NCBI GenBank assembly: GCA_047639475.1
Contig: JBLIOD010000002.1
Span: 45,189 to 109,188 of the forward strand
DNA length: 64,000 nt
Origin: JAAELZ01 sp047639475
GTDB lineage: Bacteria; Pseudomonadota; Gammaproteobacteria; Arenicellales; Poriferihabitantaceae
Reading direction: 5' to 3'
Shown here piece after piece: positions 1-8,761 of this stretch. A program made the position numbers and the translations under genes. The stretch's first letter is position 1, and every line of letters starts with the position of its first letter. The notes beneath the pieces were generated by a model. It was given only the letters and a program-made list of their open reading frames with translations. It did no database searches and had not been told where the DNA came from.

Positions 1-1644
1 CAAAATGTTATCTGCTACATGTTTACAGATATCTAGTCCCACCACGTCCGCCAATTCAACGGGGCCCATTGGCATACCGTATTCAAGTGCAGCCTTATCG
101 ATGGCTTCCAGAGTATGGCCCTCTTTATTGAGGTGTACTGCTTCGATCAGATAAGGCACCAATACTCGGTTTACCAAGAAGCCAGGACTGCTCTTTATCG
201 GCACCGGTAGGCGTTTGATTTGTCTGGCAAACTGAGCGGCTCCGGTAGTTATTTTCTTTAGCGTTTTAACGCCTGATACCACTTCAATGAGTTGCATCTT
301 GGCAACTGGATTGAAAAAGTGTATCCCCACTAATCGACCTGGCTTCTTTAGGGCATTAGCAATATCCTCAATGGGAATACTACTGGTGTTGGTGGCAAGA
401 ATGGCATCGGGTCGCGCCATTTTTTCTAGGGCTTTGAACACCGTCTGCTTTACTTCTAAGTCTTCGAAAATAGCTTCTAAAATAAGATCGGCTTTTTTAA
501 CGCCTTCTCCTCGAAGGTCAGGTGTTAATCTATCCATAGCCCCCTGTACTGCACGGTCGGCCTTTAGCTTTTTCTTGAAGAGTTTTTTAGCTCGCTGTAG
601 CGCACGGGTAATGCTCTCTGGGTTGCGATCTTGTAGCGTAACCCGCAATCCTTGCAGTGCTGCCCAGGCAGCGATATCACCGCCCATTACGCCTGCACCA
701 ATAACATGTAGATGTTTTATCGGTATCGCATTCTGAGCCTTACCTGCTTGCTTAAGCGTCTCTTGAAGAAAGAATACCCTGACTAAATTGCGCGAAGTAG
801 GGTGTGATGCCAACGCTGATACTGAGTCAGCTTCGGCTTTGAACATGGCTTCTCTATCAGCGCCATGTTCTTTCCATAGATTAATGAGTGAATAGGGTGC
901 AGGATAATGCCCTTCGCGCGCCTTGTGGGCGACCAGTCTTTTTAGATAAGCAGCCAGCAGGGGTCTGGCGATGGCAGAGTTAAGGATTCGTTGCCCTTTG
1001 CTCAGTGATGCTTTGGGTGGAGCACGTTTTACAAAGTCTTCAACCGCCAAGTCGAAATGCCGTTTGGGAATGGCTCTGTCGACCAAGCCCAACTTGGCCG
1101 CTTTGCGTGCGATTAGGCTGCGTCCGCTCAGCATTAAGTCCATGCCCAGTATCGGGCCTACTGTTTCAATTAGCCTAACGGTGCCGCCAAAAGCTGGGTG
1201 AATACCTAAGCGAATTTCGGGAACGCCCAGCCGGCAACTGGGGGCATCTTCAGTAATTCTATAATCGCAGGCTAGCGCCAGCTCGAGACCACCGCCAAGG
1301 CAAAAACCATGAATAAGGGCAATAGTGGGAATAGGCAAGCTTTCTATTGTTGCGCAAACTGCCTGTCCCCCAGCGACTAAATCACGAGCCTCTTGCGCTG
1401 ATTGAATATGGGTGAATTCTTCAATGTCTGCCCCAACAACAAAGCTGGCACGCTTAGCTGATTGGATAACCAAAGCTCTCGGTGATGCAGCTTCTATGAT
1501 TGTAAGCGCCGTCGCGAGTTCGCTAATAGTGCTCCTAGATAAGGTATTAACGTTGCTTTTATGCTGGTCGAAGGTCAGCCATGTGATATTTTCGGCATCG
1601 AATTTAAGTGACCAATGTTTTAGTTTGTTCGTGTTACTAGTCAT
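1..1644 (-). CDS. fadJ: FadJ-type fatty acid oxidation alpha subunit, C-terminus cut by window edge
   Basis: Bifunctional enoyl-CoA hydratase / 3-hydroxyacyl-CoA dehydrogenase of fatty acid beta-oxidation; 548 codons are visible and about 150 more should lie left of the window. Residues 1-190 form a crotonase domain with GFCLGGGLELA and two acidic residues at the expected sites (E121 and E143 in VPEIRLG). From about residue 323 a Rossmann NAD site (IGAGVMGGDIA) begins, followed by VGIHFFNPV near residue 450, which carries the catalytic His. It starts at ATG 1644, three bases after the fadI stop, so the two subunits are translationally linked. Symbol fadJ rather than fadB is chosen because the partner thiolase is of the 436-residue FadI type; the FadB alternative cannot be fully excluded. 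Confidence 0.9.
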   Translation of the reverse strand, partial: MTSNTNKLKHWSLKFDAENITWLTFDQHKSNVNTLSRSTISELATALTIIEAASPRALVIQSAKRASFVVGADIEEFTHIQSAQEARDLVAGGQAVCATIESLPIPTIALIHGFCLGGGLELALACDYRITEDAPSCRLGVPEIRLGIHPAFGGTVRLIETVGPILGMDLMLSGRSLIARKAAKLGLVDRAIPKRHFDLAVEDFVKRAPPKASLSKGQRILNSAIARPLLAAYLKRLVAHKAREGHYPAPYSLINLWKEHGADREAMFKAEADSVSALASHPTSRNLVRVFFLQETLKQAGKAQNAIPIKHLHVIGAGVMGGDIAAWAALQGLRVTLQDRNPESITRALQRAKKLFKKKLKADRAVQGAMDRLTPDLRGEGVKKADLILEAIFEDLEVKQTVFKALEKMARPDAILATNTSSIPIEDIANALKKPGRLVGIHFFNPVAKMQLIEVVSGVKTLKKITTGAAQFARQIKRLPVPIKSSPGFLVNRVLVPYLIEAVHLNKEGHTLEAIDKAALEYGMPMGPVELADVVGLDICKHVADNIL

Positions 1645-1647
1645 GAT

Positions 1648-2955
1648 TTAATTCTCTATGCGTTCAATCAATGTAGCACCGCCTTGGCCACCGCCTATAC
1701 ACAAAGTAGCGATTCCTCGTTTGGCATTTTTATTTTCTAATACATGCAGAAGATGCAGAATAATTCGCACGCCTGTCGCGCCGATAGGATGACCTAAACT
1801 GACGCCGCCACCATCCAAGTTAAGGCGGTCGTGGTCAATGCTCCCCATGGCTTGTTCTAAGCCTAACTCTTGTTGGCAGTATTCGTCATTTTCCCACGCG
1901 GCAAGACAACCCAGAACTTGACCCGCGAAGGCCTCATTGATTTCCCAGTAATCGATATCCTTTAGGCTAAGATTATTAGCCTGTAAAATGGGAGTAGTAG
2001 CATGCACTGGACCGAGGCCCATTTGGCGTGGGTCGAGCCCCGCCCATTCGCAGTGGATAATTTTAGCGCGTGGTTTTAGGTTGAACTCTTTGACGGCCTC
2101 TTCACTCGCTAATAAGCACCATGCACTGCCATCTGTGACCTGTGAACTGTTTCCCGCGGTCACTTTGCCGTACGGACGATCAAATATTGATCGAAGCTTT
2201 GCCAGTCTCTCTACGCTGGAATCGCGTCTCAGACCATCATCCACATCGTAATAACGCCCGTCACCATCTATCGCGATTTCTATTTCATTGGCTAAGCGAC
2301 CTTCATCGATAGCCGCGGCTAACCGTTTATGACTGCGTGTGGCATATTCGTCCATTTGAGTGCGGGTGATGCCAAATTTATCCGCGATCACTTCTGTGGT
2401 TTGACCCATGGATAAACCGACGATAGGATCGCGTAAACCTTTCAATAAAGCAATTTCGGGTGCCAGCATACTGGGGCGAAATTGAGTTATTGCGGCTATT
2501 TTTTGCATTATATTTTTGGCCTTCATCCACTTTCCAAGCCAGGTTACCATTCCATGATTAAACATCACGGGTGAATGACTCATGGCTTCGGTACCGCCTG
2601 CAAGAACCAAGTTTGCTCGGCCAGATTGTATGTCTTTTAGCGCAGAATCAACTGCCTGCATACCAGAAGCGCAATTACGTTGTACTGTCCACCCGGGTAC
2701 TTTTTTACCGCAGCCTAAGCGCAGTGAGACTACTCTGCCTATATTGGCTTCATCTGCAGCGGGAATCATGCACCCCAAGATAACTTCATCTAAATCGCTG
2801 GGTTTAAAGGGCTGACGTTCTAGGAGCGGCCTGCCTGCCGCTACAGCCAGGTCGGCTGCTTTAAATGGTCCAGGGGTACTTTTGGCTTTCAAAAAAGGCG
2901 TTCGAGCCCCATCAATTAAATACACTTCGCGCGTTTTTGGTGGGGAGTTCGTCAT
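1648..2955 (-). CDS. fadI: 3-ketoacyl-CoA thiolase (acetyl-CoA C-acyltransferase)
   Basis: Beta subunit that releases acetyl-CoA from 3-ketoacyl-CoA. The protein is 435 residues, the FadI length. The nucleophilic cysteine is C95 in QRNCASGMQ; the C-terminal active-site motifs GHPIGATG and CIGGGQGGA are both intact. The open frame extends upstream to 3057, but I place the start at ATG 2955 (MTNSPPKTREVYLIDGART) because an AAGG lies just upstream, the family begins this way, and a longer start would overlap fadE by about 70 bases. fadE ends 28 bases upstream and fadJ begins 3 bases downstream, so this is one fad operon. Confidence 0.95.
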   Translation of the reverse strand: MTNSPPKTREVYLIDGARTPFLKAKSTPGPFKAADLAVAAGRPLLERQPFKPSDLDEVILGCMIPAADEANIGRVVSLRLGCGKKVPGWTVQRNCASGMQAVDSALKDIQSGRANLVLAGGTEAMSHSPVMFNHGMVTWLGKWMKAKNIMQKIAAITQFRPSMLAPEIALLKGLRDPIVGLSMGQTTEVIADKFGITRTQMDEYATRSHKRLAAAIDEGRLANEIEIAIDGDGRYYDVDDGLRRDSSVERLAKLRSIFDRPYGKVTAGNSSQVTDGSAWCLLASEEAVKEFNLKPRAKIIHCEWAGLDPRQMGLGPVHATTPILQANNLSLKDIDYWEINEAFAGQVLGCLAAWENDEYCQQELGLEQAMGSIDHDRLNLDGGGVSLGHPIGATGVRIILHLLHVLENKNAKRGIATLCIGGGQGGATLIERIEN

Positions 2956-2983
2956 ATTACCTTGGACTGAGTTTAGGGTGGTT

Positions 2984-5404
2984 TCAAGTGAACGTACTAC
3001 TAGGGAATTGATCGACTTGAATGATTTTATTTCTGGCGGTTGCAGCTTGAATAACAATATTGGCTTGTGATTGCGTGATCACTTTTTTCTGCACCATTTC
3101 TGTTGCGAGGCTAATCACATTTTCGAAGGTCATGGCGCTCTTACCCGTTTCTTTTCGTACCTTTCGTTCAATATCTTCGGCCTCAATGACCAAGGGAAGC
3201 GCTGCTTCTATTTGCCCGCTGCGCCCTTCCAAATTGCTAGTATAAACGCCTTCACATAATCGACTTCTTGTTGAAGAAGGGTTCAAAAGTATTTTAGCAA
3301 TCTCCGCGTCTAAGTGGTCGTTCGGCTTGTTACGCCTTGCATAAAATGGGAAATACAGGCATTTCAGTAGTTGACCTAAATAAGTGCTCGGGTAGTTTTT
3401 TAGCGTGTCCAATAACGCCTGTTCCGTTTGATAGAGAGCGTGCTGACAGGACCAATCTAATAGTGCTTTGTCTTCGTAAGGTTCACCTTCGTCATGAAAG
3501 CGCTTCAAGCTGGCTGAACACAGATAAAGTTGACTGAGTGCATCGCCTAGCCTAGCTGATAAACGCTCGCTGCGTTTAAGTCGGCTACCTAGTACGCTGA
3601 TGGAAACATCAGCAAGAAAAGCGTAAGTCGCACTATAACGTGAGACTTGCTGGTAGTAGCTTCTCGCTAGGCTTGCTTTAGGGGCACCAGCAAATAAACT
3701 GTTGGTCATCCCGTGCCAAAAACCTCGGACAGCGACGCTTAGCGTGTGCCCTATATGGGCATTTACAGCCGTGTCAAACTTGTCTGCGCTGTTTTTTTCA
3801 GCTGATTGCGCTGCATGAACTTCGGCGAGCAAATACGGATGGCAGCGCATCGCGCCTTGACCAAAGATAATTAGCGCACGGGTTAAAATATTGGCGCCTT
3901 CCACGGTGATAGCAATTGGAATCGTTTGGTAGGCTCGGGCGAAAAGGTTATTGGGCCCTAAGCAAATACCCGAACCGCCTTGTATATCCATTGCATCATT
4001 CACGGTGGTGCGTAGGTTCTCTGTGAGATGGTATTTCAAAATAGCCGAAATAACAGAAGGGCGCTCTCCGTTGTCTAGTGCGGCGCAGGTCATTTTGCGT
4101 GCGGCGTTCATTTGATAAGTATGTCCGCCAATACGTGCCAATGCTTCTTGCACGCCTTCAAAATTACCAATGGACGTATTGAATTGCTTGCGAATGCGGG
4201 CATAGGCACCAGTGGTTTTTGCAGCCAGTGTGGCACCGCCGCAACTTAACGCAGGTAACGAAATACAGCGGCCAGCGGCAAGACTTTCCATTAGCATCTT
4301 CCAGCCTTTACCCACACCATCTTGCCCCCCAATAACCCACTGCAGTGGAATGAAGACGTCTTTGCCGCGGGTAGGGCCATTCATGAATGCAGAGTCTAAC
4401 GGGAAGTGACGTTCACCGATTTCTACTCCTGGAGTGCTGGTGGGAATCAGCGCGCAGGTAATGCCTGGGTGTTGCACATCACTCAGTAATTTATCTGGAT
4501 CGTGTAGGTCAAAAGCCAAGCCCATTACCGTGGCAACAGGGGCCAAAGTGATGTAACGCTTGTTCCAAGTGACGCGCATGCCGATGTGTTCTTGGCCGTA
4601 GGCATCTTTTTCGACGCAGACAATTCCCTTGTCAGGAATGGCCGCTGCGTCGCTGCCGGCTTCTGGGCTGGTCAGCGCAAAGCACGGGATATCTTCACCG
4701 ACAGCCAGTGTGGGTAAATACTGGTCACGTTGAGCTTGCGTGCCGTAGTGAAGCAGCAGCTCACCAGGGCCTAAGGAATTAGGCACCATGACGGTGACCG
4801 CCACGCTAATAGAGCGTGTGGCTATTTTGGTGACAACGCAAGAATGAGCATAGTGAGAAAACTCCAAACCGCCGTACTGACGAGGAATGATCATGCCCAA
4901 GAAGCGTTTTTCCTTTATAAATGCCCATACTTCTGGACTGAGATCACGTTTTACGAAAGTGGTGTCCCAATCGTCGATCATGGCGCACAATGTTTCAACT
5001 GGACCATTCATGAAGGCCAGCTCTTCATCGCTGAGTTTGGCGGTAGGGTAATCTAAGAGTCGTTGCCAGTTGGGCTTGCCGCTAAAAATTTCACCGTCCC
5101 ACCACACTGTGCCAGCCTCTAGGGCTTCTTGCTCTGTTTGTGATACTTTGGGCATGGCCTTCTTGAACAGTCGCAGCAGAGGAAAGGTAATTAGCTTTTT
5201 TCGTATACCTGCTACGCTAAAGATGGCAAAAAAGACGGACAAAACTACGAATACGCTCATGCTGTAAAAGCCCAAGACCTTAAGCGTGATTCCAGAAACT
5301 AATGCCAAGGTAGCAGTAGCAAAAGCGATAGCGGAGCCTAATCGCAAAAATGCGACTAGCGATAGTGCGATGAAAAATATCAGCAGTAACCAAGAGGTGG
5401 TCAT
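2984..5404 (-). CDS. fadE: acyl-CoA dehydrogenase, FadE type
   Basis: FAD-dependent first step of fatty acid beta-oxidation. At 806 residues it matches the large, membrane-anchored FadE form of gammaproteobacteria (about 814) rather than the 380-residue soluble enzymes. Residues 1-70 hold hydrophobic helices (SWLLLIFFIALSLVAF and a second segment); the dehydrogenase core follows with CFALTSPEAGSDAAA (flavin and substrate binding) and ITVEGANILTRALIIFGQGA, where the Glu of VEGAN is the expected catalytic base. A FadE-specific C-terminal domain completes it. Its ATG overlaps the stop of the upstream papain-like gene by four bases (ATGA), so the two are translationally coupled. Confidence 0.95.
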   Translation of the reverse strand: MTTSWLLLIFFIALSLVAFLRLGSAIAFATATLALVSGITLKVLGFYSMSVFVVLSVFFAIFSVAGIRKKLITFPLLRLFKKAMPKVSQTEQEALEAGTVWWDGEIFSGKPNWQRLLDYPTAKLSDEELAFMNGPVETLCAMIDDWDTTFVKRDLSPEVWAFIKEKRFLGMIIPRQYGGLEFSHYAHSCVVTKIATRSISVAVTVMVPNSLGPGELLLHYGTQAQRDQYLPTLAVGEDIPCFALTSPEAGSDAAAIPDKGIVCVEKDAYGQEHIGMRVTWNKRYITLAPVATVMGLAFDLHDPDKLLSDVQHPGITCALIPTSTPGVEIGERHFPLDSAFMNGPTRGKDVFIPLQWVIGGQDGVGKGWKMLMESLAAGRCISLPALSCGGATLAAKTTGAYARIRKQFNTSIGNFEGVQEALARIGGHTYQMNAARKMTCAALDNGERPSVISAILKYHLTENLRTTVNDAMDIQGGSGICLGPNNLFARAYQTIPIAITVEGANILTRALIIFGQGAMRCHPYLLAEVHAAQSAEKNSADKFDTAVNAHIGHTLSVAVRGFWHGMTNSLFAGAPKASLARSYYQQVSRYSATYAFLADVSISVLGSRLKRSERLSARLGDALSQLYLCSASLKRFHDEGEPYEDKALLDWSCQHALYQTEQALLDTLKNYPSTYLGQLLKCLYFPFYARRNKPNDHLDAEIAKILLNPSSTRSRLCEGVYTSNLEGRSGQIEAALPLVIEAEDIERKVRKETGKSAMTFENVISLATEMVQKKVITQSQANIVIQAATARNKIIQVDQFPSSTFT

Positions 5405-6261
5405 ACGTCTACCTTGGTTTGTTGATCGTTGCTGCGCTGGTATTCAGGCGCTATATTTGGGTTGTCTGGATAGCCCTTGTCACCTTTGGCCCAAGGTAGA
5501 TGATGATAGTAACGCCGTTCGTTCCACGTGTATTTGGGGAATTTAACAATCGTAAAAAACGGTGAAATGTCGAAGTCAGAAGGGGAAAACAACTTGGCAT
5601 TACGTTTAAAAAGACGGCGATGTCCCTCATTGTTAGGCGATAAAATGGGCAAGATGGGAAAGTTAACATCTTGAAATGCATCAGCGATTAACGTCGAACA
5701 GACAATTTTGGTTTCTGGCCCGGCATTGTGTTCAAACAAACTAGATCGCCATCGTCTCGGGAGAATGCCATAAGGAAATAGAAACCTTGCTAAGTCTAGC
5801 AGTTGTCTTACGTTGTACTCCGCGCCTAACCGTTTGCAAACGTACTCGACTACCTGATTGCGGTCATTATGTGACAAACCGTTCGGGCGGCAAATTCTTA
5901 CCCTAAAATTACGATATTGCTCAATGTCCTCTAGAATGGTGCCTTTGCCTAGTTCCGCTTCAACCACAAAGGGGGCATTGGCCGATTCAGTGAATTTCTC
6001 GAGGTTGAGCTTGGTCGGTAAATGGGCCAAAAAGTCAGCAGGCCGACCTACACAAATGGCCGAGTGCGACCAGCGACTTTGGGTGATAGTTTGAATAATA
6101 CGGCTTACCTGCGACTGGCCTTCAACCAGCAATACGTCACCAGGAAGAATCTCATCCTTCATTCGATCAAAATCAATTAACCCCTCATCATAGGCGTCAA
6201 GTGACTTTGTTAGCCAACCTATAATTTTTGAACCTACTTTGTTTCGAAGGATTTGTAGCAT
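5401..6261 (-). CDS. YiiX-like permuted papain-fold (NlpC/P60 superfamily) hydrolase or acyltransferase
   Basis: A 286-residue protein of the permuted NlpC/P60 clan that includes YiiX, poxvirus G6R and LRAT-like enzymes. Visible order: PGDVLLVEG near residue 40, the His of RWSHSAICVG, an acidic residue in VVEAELGKGT, a VRICRP strand, and the downstream nucleophile Cys in KIVCSTLIADAF. A His before a Cys is the diagnostic permuted order. No signal peptide. It is the first gene of the fad operon and its stop overlaps fadE by four bases, which is suggestive of a lipid-related substrate such as an acyl amide or ester. That role is inference; peptidase activity is equally possible. Confidence 0.75.
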   Translation of the reverse strand: MLQILRNKVGSKIIGWLTKSLDAYDEGLIDFDRMKDEILPGDVLLVEGQSQVSRIIQTITQSRWSHSAICVGRPADFLAHLPTKLNLEKFTESANAPFVVEAELGKGTILEDIEQYRNFRVRICRPNGLSHNDRNQVVEYVCKRLGAEYNVRQLLDLARFLFPYGILPRRWRSSLFEHNAGPETKIVCSTLIADAFQDVNFPILPILSPNNEGHRRLFKRNAKLFSPSDFDISPFFTIVKFPKYTWNERRYYHHLPWAKGDKGYPDNPNIAPEYQRSNDQQTKVDV

Positions 6262-6383
6262 GATTTAAGCGGGACTTTTTAGCCGATAAGTTTACCTCAA
6301 TTGAGCGTTGCTTGTGATTTCTTATGACCGCAAAATGGCGCGTTAGTTTCTTTTAGAGCAGTGCCTTTCACACTATGCAACGC

Positions 6384-7376
6384 TTAAGTTGTGATGGAAT
6401 AAGCTTGTATTGTGCGCTCAATTTTTTCACCGTCCGGCGCCCCTAAATAGTGATTCCCTTCATGCAACGTACTCACCGGGCAGGTGATCAAAATGGCGGT
6501 GGTTTCACTGTTTTTAGTTCCAAGGCTTATCACCACTCCAGCGCTTTGGGCTCTACCATCGATAAACACCGGAGAACCAATCGCTGGTGCAGCATGGCTA
6601 GCTATTTCAGCGCTGAGCATACGTGTTTTCGGCTTACCTCGATATTTAATCCTTGCGATGATTTCTTGGCCTGGGTAACAACCTTTTTTAAAGTTCACGC
6701 CACCTACCAAGTCTAAGTTGATTGATTGAGGAATGAGTTCGTCTACCAATTCAATGTTTAGCTGAGGTATGCCGTCCGAAATATCCAGTGTTTGCCAATG
6801 GCGATGATCAACCAACGTGCAGGGCTCGGGAAGTGAACTACAGATATCGATGGCCTTATCGGTTGGCAAGACGACCAAATACCGATTTTGAGTATTGGGT
6901 ATGGCAGCCGTTAGTTGACTATCAAAAAGTTTACCCATGTCGTCTGAAGTTGCAGTGTTTTCTTGATAGCCAAATATTACCGTGTCTTCATTATCTGAAA
7001 GCGTCACTTTCGCGCGCATCACAAACATTTGTAACCGGCTTTTCACTTTGGTGATAACTGCCTGAGGAGCAAATAGGAAAAAGCTCTCTTCGTCGCGTTT
7101 GATCACGGTAAATAAAGCCAGCATTCTGCCTTTTGGCGTACAGTAGGCGCTCAATTGCATATCACCTACTGTTGCTAAATCGCTAATGTCGTTGCTAAGT
7201 TGGCCTTGCAAAAAATTTTGGGCATCTTCACCGGCGCAAACTAAACTACCTAATTGCGATAAATCATAAACGCAAGCTTGCCCTTTTTGTGGCATATTTT
7301 CAGACACCAGTTGGTCATTGTCGTCGACGCTATACCCTTGTTGGGTTAGAAAATTTTGCCAGTCACTGCTTGCCAT
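6384..7376 (-). CDS. ygfZ: tRNA-modifying / iron-sulfur assembly folate-binding protein YgfZ
   Basis: A 330-residue homologue of YgfZ (IBA57 family), a GcvT-like folate-dependent protein that supports assembly or repair of Fe-S enzymes, including MiaB-type methylthiotransferases. The family signature K-G-C-Y-P-G-Q-E is present in FKKGCYPGQEIIARI near residue 230, with its invariant Cys, followed by a C-terminal beta-barrel region. It starts at ATG 7376 and is separated by 122 bases from the yiiX-like gene, so it may have its own transcript or lead the fad block. It lies head-to-head with the small monooxygenase-like gene. Two likely client-type proteins in the window are MtaB (radical SAM) and IscA. 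Confidence 0.92.
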   Translation of the reverse strand: MASSDWQNFLTQQGYSVDDNDQLVSENMPQKGQACVYDLSQLGSLVCAGEDAQNFLQGQLSNDISDLATVGDMQLSAYCTPKGRMLALFTVIKRDEESFFLFAPQAVITKVKSRLQMFVMRAKVTLSDNEDTVIFGYQENTATSDDMGKLFDSQLTAAIPNTQNRYLVVLPTDKAIDICSSLPEPCTLVDHRHWQTLDISDGIPQLNIELVDELIPQSINLDLVGGVNFKKGCYPGQEIIARIKYRGKPKTRMLSAEIASHAAPAIGSPVFIDGRAQSAGVVISLGTKNSETTAILITCPVSTLHEGNHYLGAPDGEKIERTIQAYSITT

Positions 7377-7412
7377 ATTATTTTTTACTTAGGTTAATTG
7401 TTTGAATTGGTT

Positions 7413-7739
7413 ATGAAGAACTTAGTGCCGCCATATTATGCCGTTATTTTCACGTCAAAAAAATCTACAAACTTGGTTAATTATGATCAGACCGCTGATC
7501 AGATGGAGCACTTGGCTGCCCAGCAGCCAGGGTATCTTGATTTTGTAGCGTCTACTTGCGATGACGGGCGGACGGTGGCTACCAGCTATTGGCAAACAGA
7601 GGCCGATATTCTAAATTGGAAAAAACAGCAAGAACATGTTGCAGCACGCCAAATGGGTAAACAAAGCTGGTACGACGAGTTTACCGTCGAAGTGGCTAAA
7701 GTAGAGCGCGCGTATTCTTGGACCAGAGAGACTGGGTAA
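7413..7739 (+). CDS. antibiotic biosynthesis monooxygenase (ABM) domain protein
   Basis: A 108-residue single-domain protein of the dimeric alpha+beta barrel (ABM) superfamily. The pattern is typical: an initial strand YYAVIFTSKK, an amphipathic helix, a PGYLDFVAS strand, TSYWQTEADILNWKKQQEH and a closing AKVERAYSW strand. Family members include small oxygenases and heme-degrading enzymes, but I see no residues that decide the substrate. ATG 7413 is chosen; a TTG at 7398 in frame would add five residues. It is divergent from ygfZ and convergent with the MsrB-like gene, so it is probably monocistronic. Confidence 0.75.
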   Translation: MKNLVPPYYAVIFTSKKSTNLVNYDQTADQMEHLAAQQPGYLDFVASTCDDGRTVATSYWQTEADILNWKKQQEHVAARQMGKQSWYDEFTVEVAKVERAYSWTRETG

Positions 7740-7796
7740 ACGTTTGAGCGGTAATGTTAGATGCACTCACAGGGTTAAACTTACTGGGGTTAGTTA

Positions 7797-8399
7797 TTAG
7801 CGTGCAGTTTTTACAGACGCTACTTTGCTGCGTCTTCGTGACTTGTCCGTACTTGTCTCAAAAACCAAGGAGGCGCCATTAATACAATTCAAAATTGTTT
7901 TATTGATATATAAAATGTGTCCGAGATGGCTGCCACATCGACGGCAATGCGCTTCAGTGAGATTTTTAAACACCTTTGAATCGTACTCAGTAGATTGATC
8001 TATGCCATTCAACACACTATCCGTTTCGCTGTGGGTAAAGAAAACCCAGCCTTTGTCTAATACCACTTTGTTTTCTGAGGCGTAGACCAACAAACTACAC
8101 CCTTTACAGCGATAGTCACCCGCAGCAGCTTCTTTCCATAACGGGCTGCTTTTAGGTTCTTCAGTCTCTGCTTTTCGCAATATTTGATATTCGTGGTCGC
8201 TGAGCTTTTCTCGCCACTGCGAATCGGTGAATTGCACTTCGTATCTGAAATCTGGTTCGCGAGGCGGAACATCAGACATGGTTTCGCCTAGTGGTGCTTG
8301 GGCGGCTTGGGTTACTTGGGATTGCAGGGAGAACAAGCCGGCACTGGCGACTAATGACCCTTCAATTAACTTTCGGCGTGAGAGTGTAAATTGCGACAT
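7797..8399 (-). CDS. exported MsrB-like peptide-methionine (R)-S-oxide reductase, divergent
   Basis: Predicted reductase of methionine-R-sulfoxide in envelope proteins. Residues 1-32 form a Tat-like signal (SRRKLIEGS followed by a hydrophobic stretch ending near AQA). The MsrB zinc site is complete: C98/C101 (CKGC) and C152/C155 (CRRC). The catalytic Cys is C172 in NCINGASLVF. Differences from standard MsrB: GWVFFTH replaces the usual GWPSF substrate-pocket motif, and the loop between GHI and NCIN is about three residues shorter than the usual GHVF...RYCIN spacing. It is monocistronic. Function is likely but substrate preference may be altered. Confidence 0.8.
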   Translation of the reverse strand: MSQFTLSRRKLIEGSLVASAGLFSLQSQVTQAAQAPLGETMSDVPPREPDFRYEVQFTDSQWREKLSDHEYQILRKAETEEPKSSPLWKEAAAGDYRCKGCSLLVYASENKVVLDKGWVFFTHSETDSVLNGIDQSTEYDSKVFKNLTEAHCRRCGSHLGHILYINKTILNCINGASLVFETSTDKSRRRSKVASVKTAR

Positions 8400-8761
8400 A
8401 TAAGATTTGAGCGCGAACTCCGTTTGTTGGTTTAAAGGTATAGACTAATTTGCCTGCTTAAAGTTCACCCTGACCACTAGAAAAGAGGGCAGGTATGAAA
8501 TAAACAGTATAAGCTAAATCTCATGCTGATAGGGCTCGATAACAAGCTGAGTGCTTTCAATCAAATATGCTTTTACTTAAGCCATATTATGGCGGTTTAG
8601 ACGCTAAACACACAACTTCTATCAGTTGTTTTACTTTGATTTGTGGGATAAATTGTGAACTTAGCTTGGGTTTTATAGCCCAAGCAAATACTTTCACTGT
8701 GCTCTATAAATTAGCCGTTCAAAGGTTAGTCGCCTTACGCTGTTAATACTCTTTTTAACTA
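8400..8761. other. 362-base intergenic region with one hairpin
   Basis: Divergent spacer between the MsrB-like gene (minus) and the large protease gene (plus); promoters for both should be here. No open frame of note. A perfect 7-bp inverted repeat (GCTTGGG, 8-base loop, CCCAAGC) lies at 8664-8685, about 80 bases before the protease start. It has no following T run, so it looks more like an mRNA leader structure or binding site than a terminator. Confidence 0.5.

Noticed and set aside
287..736. Plus-strand frame in the fadJ region
   Set aside because: Antisense shadow of a strongly conserved FadJ reading frame.
8664..8685. Terminator in the 8400-8761 spacer
   Set aside because: The stem is good but there is no T tract and no gene ends just upstream.
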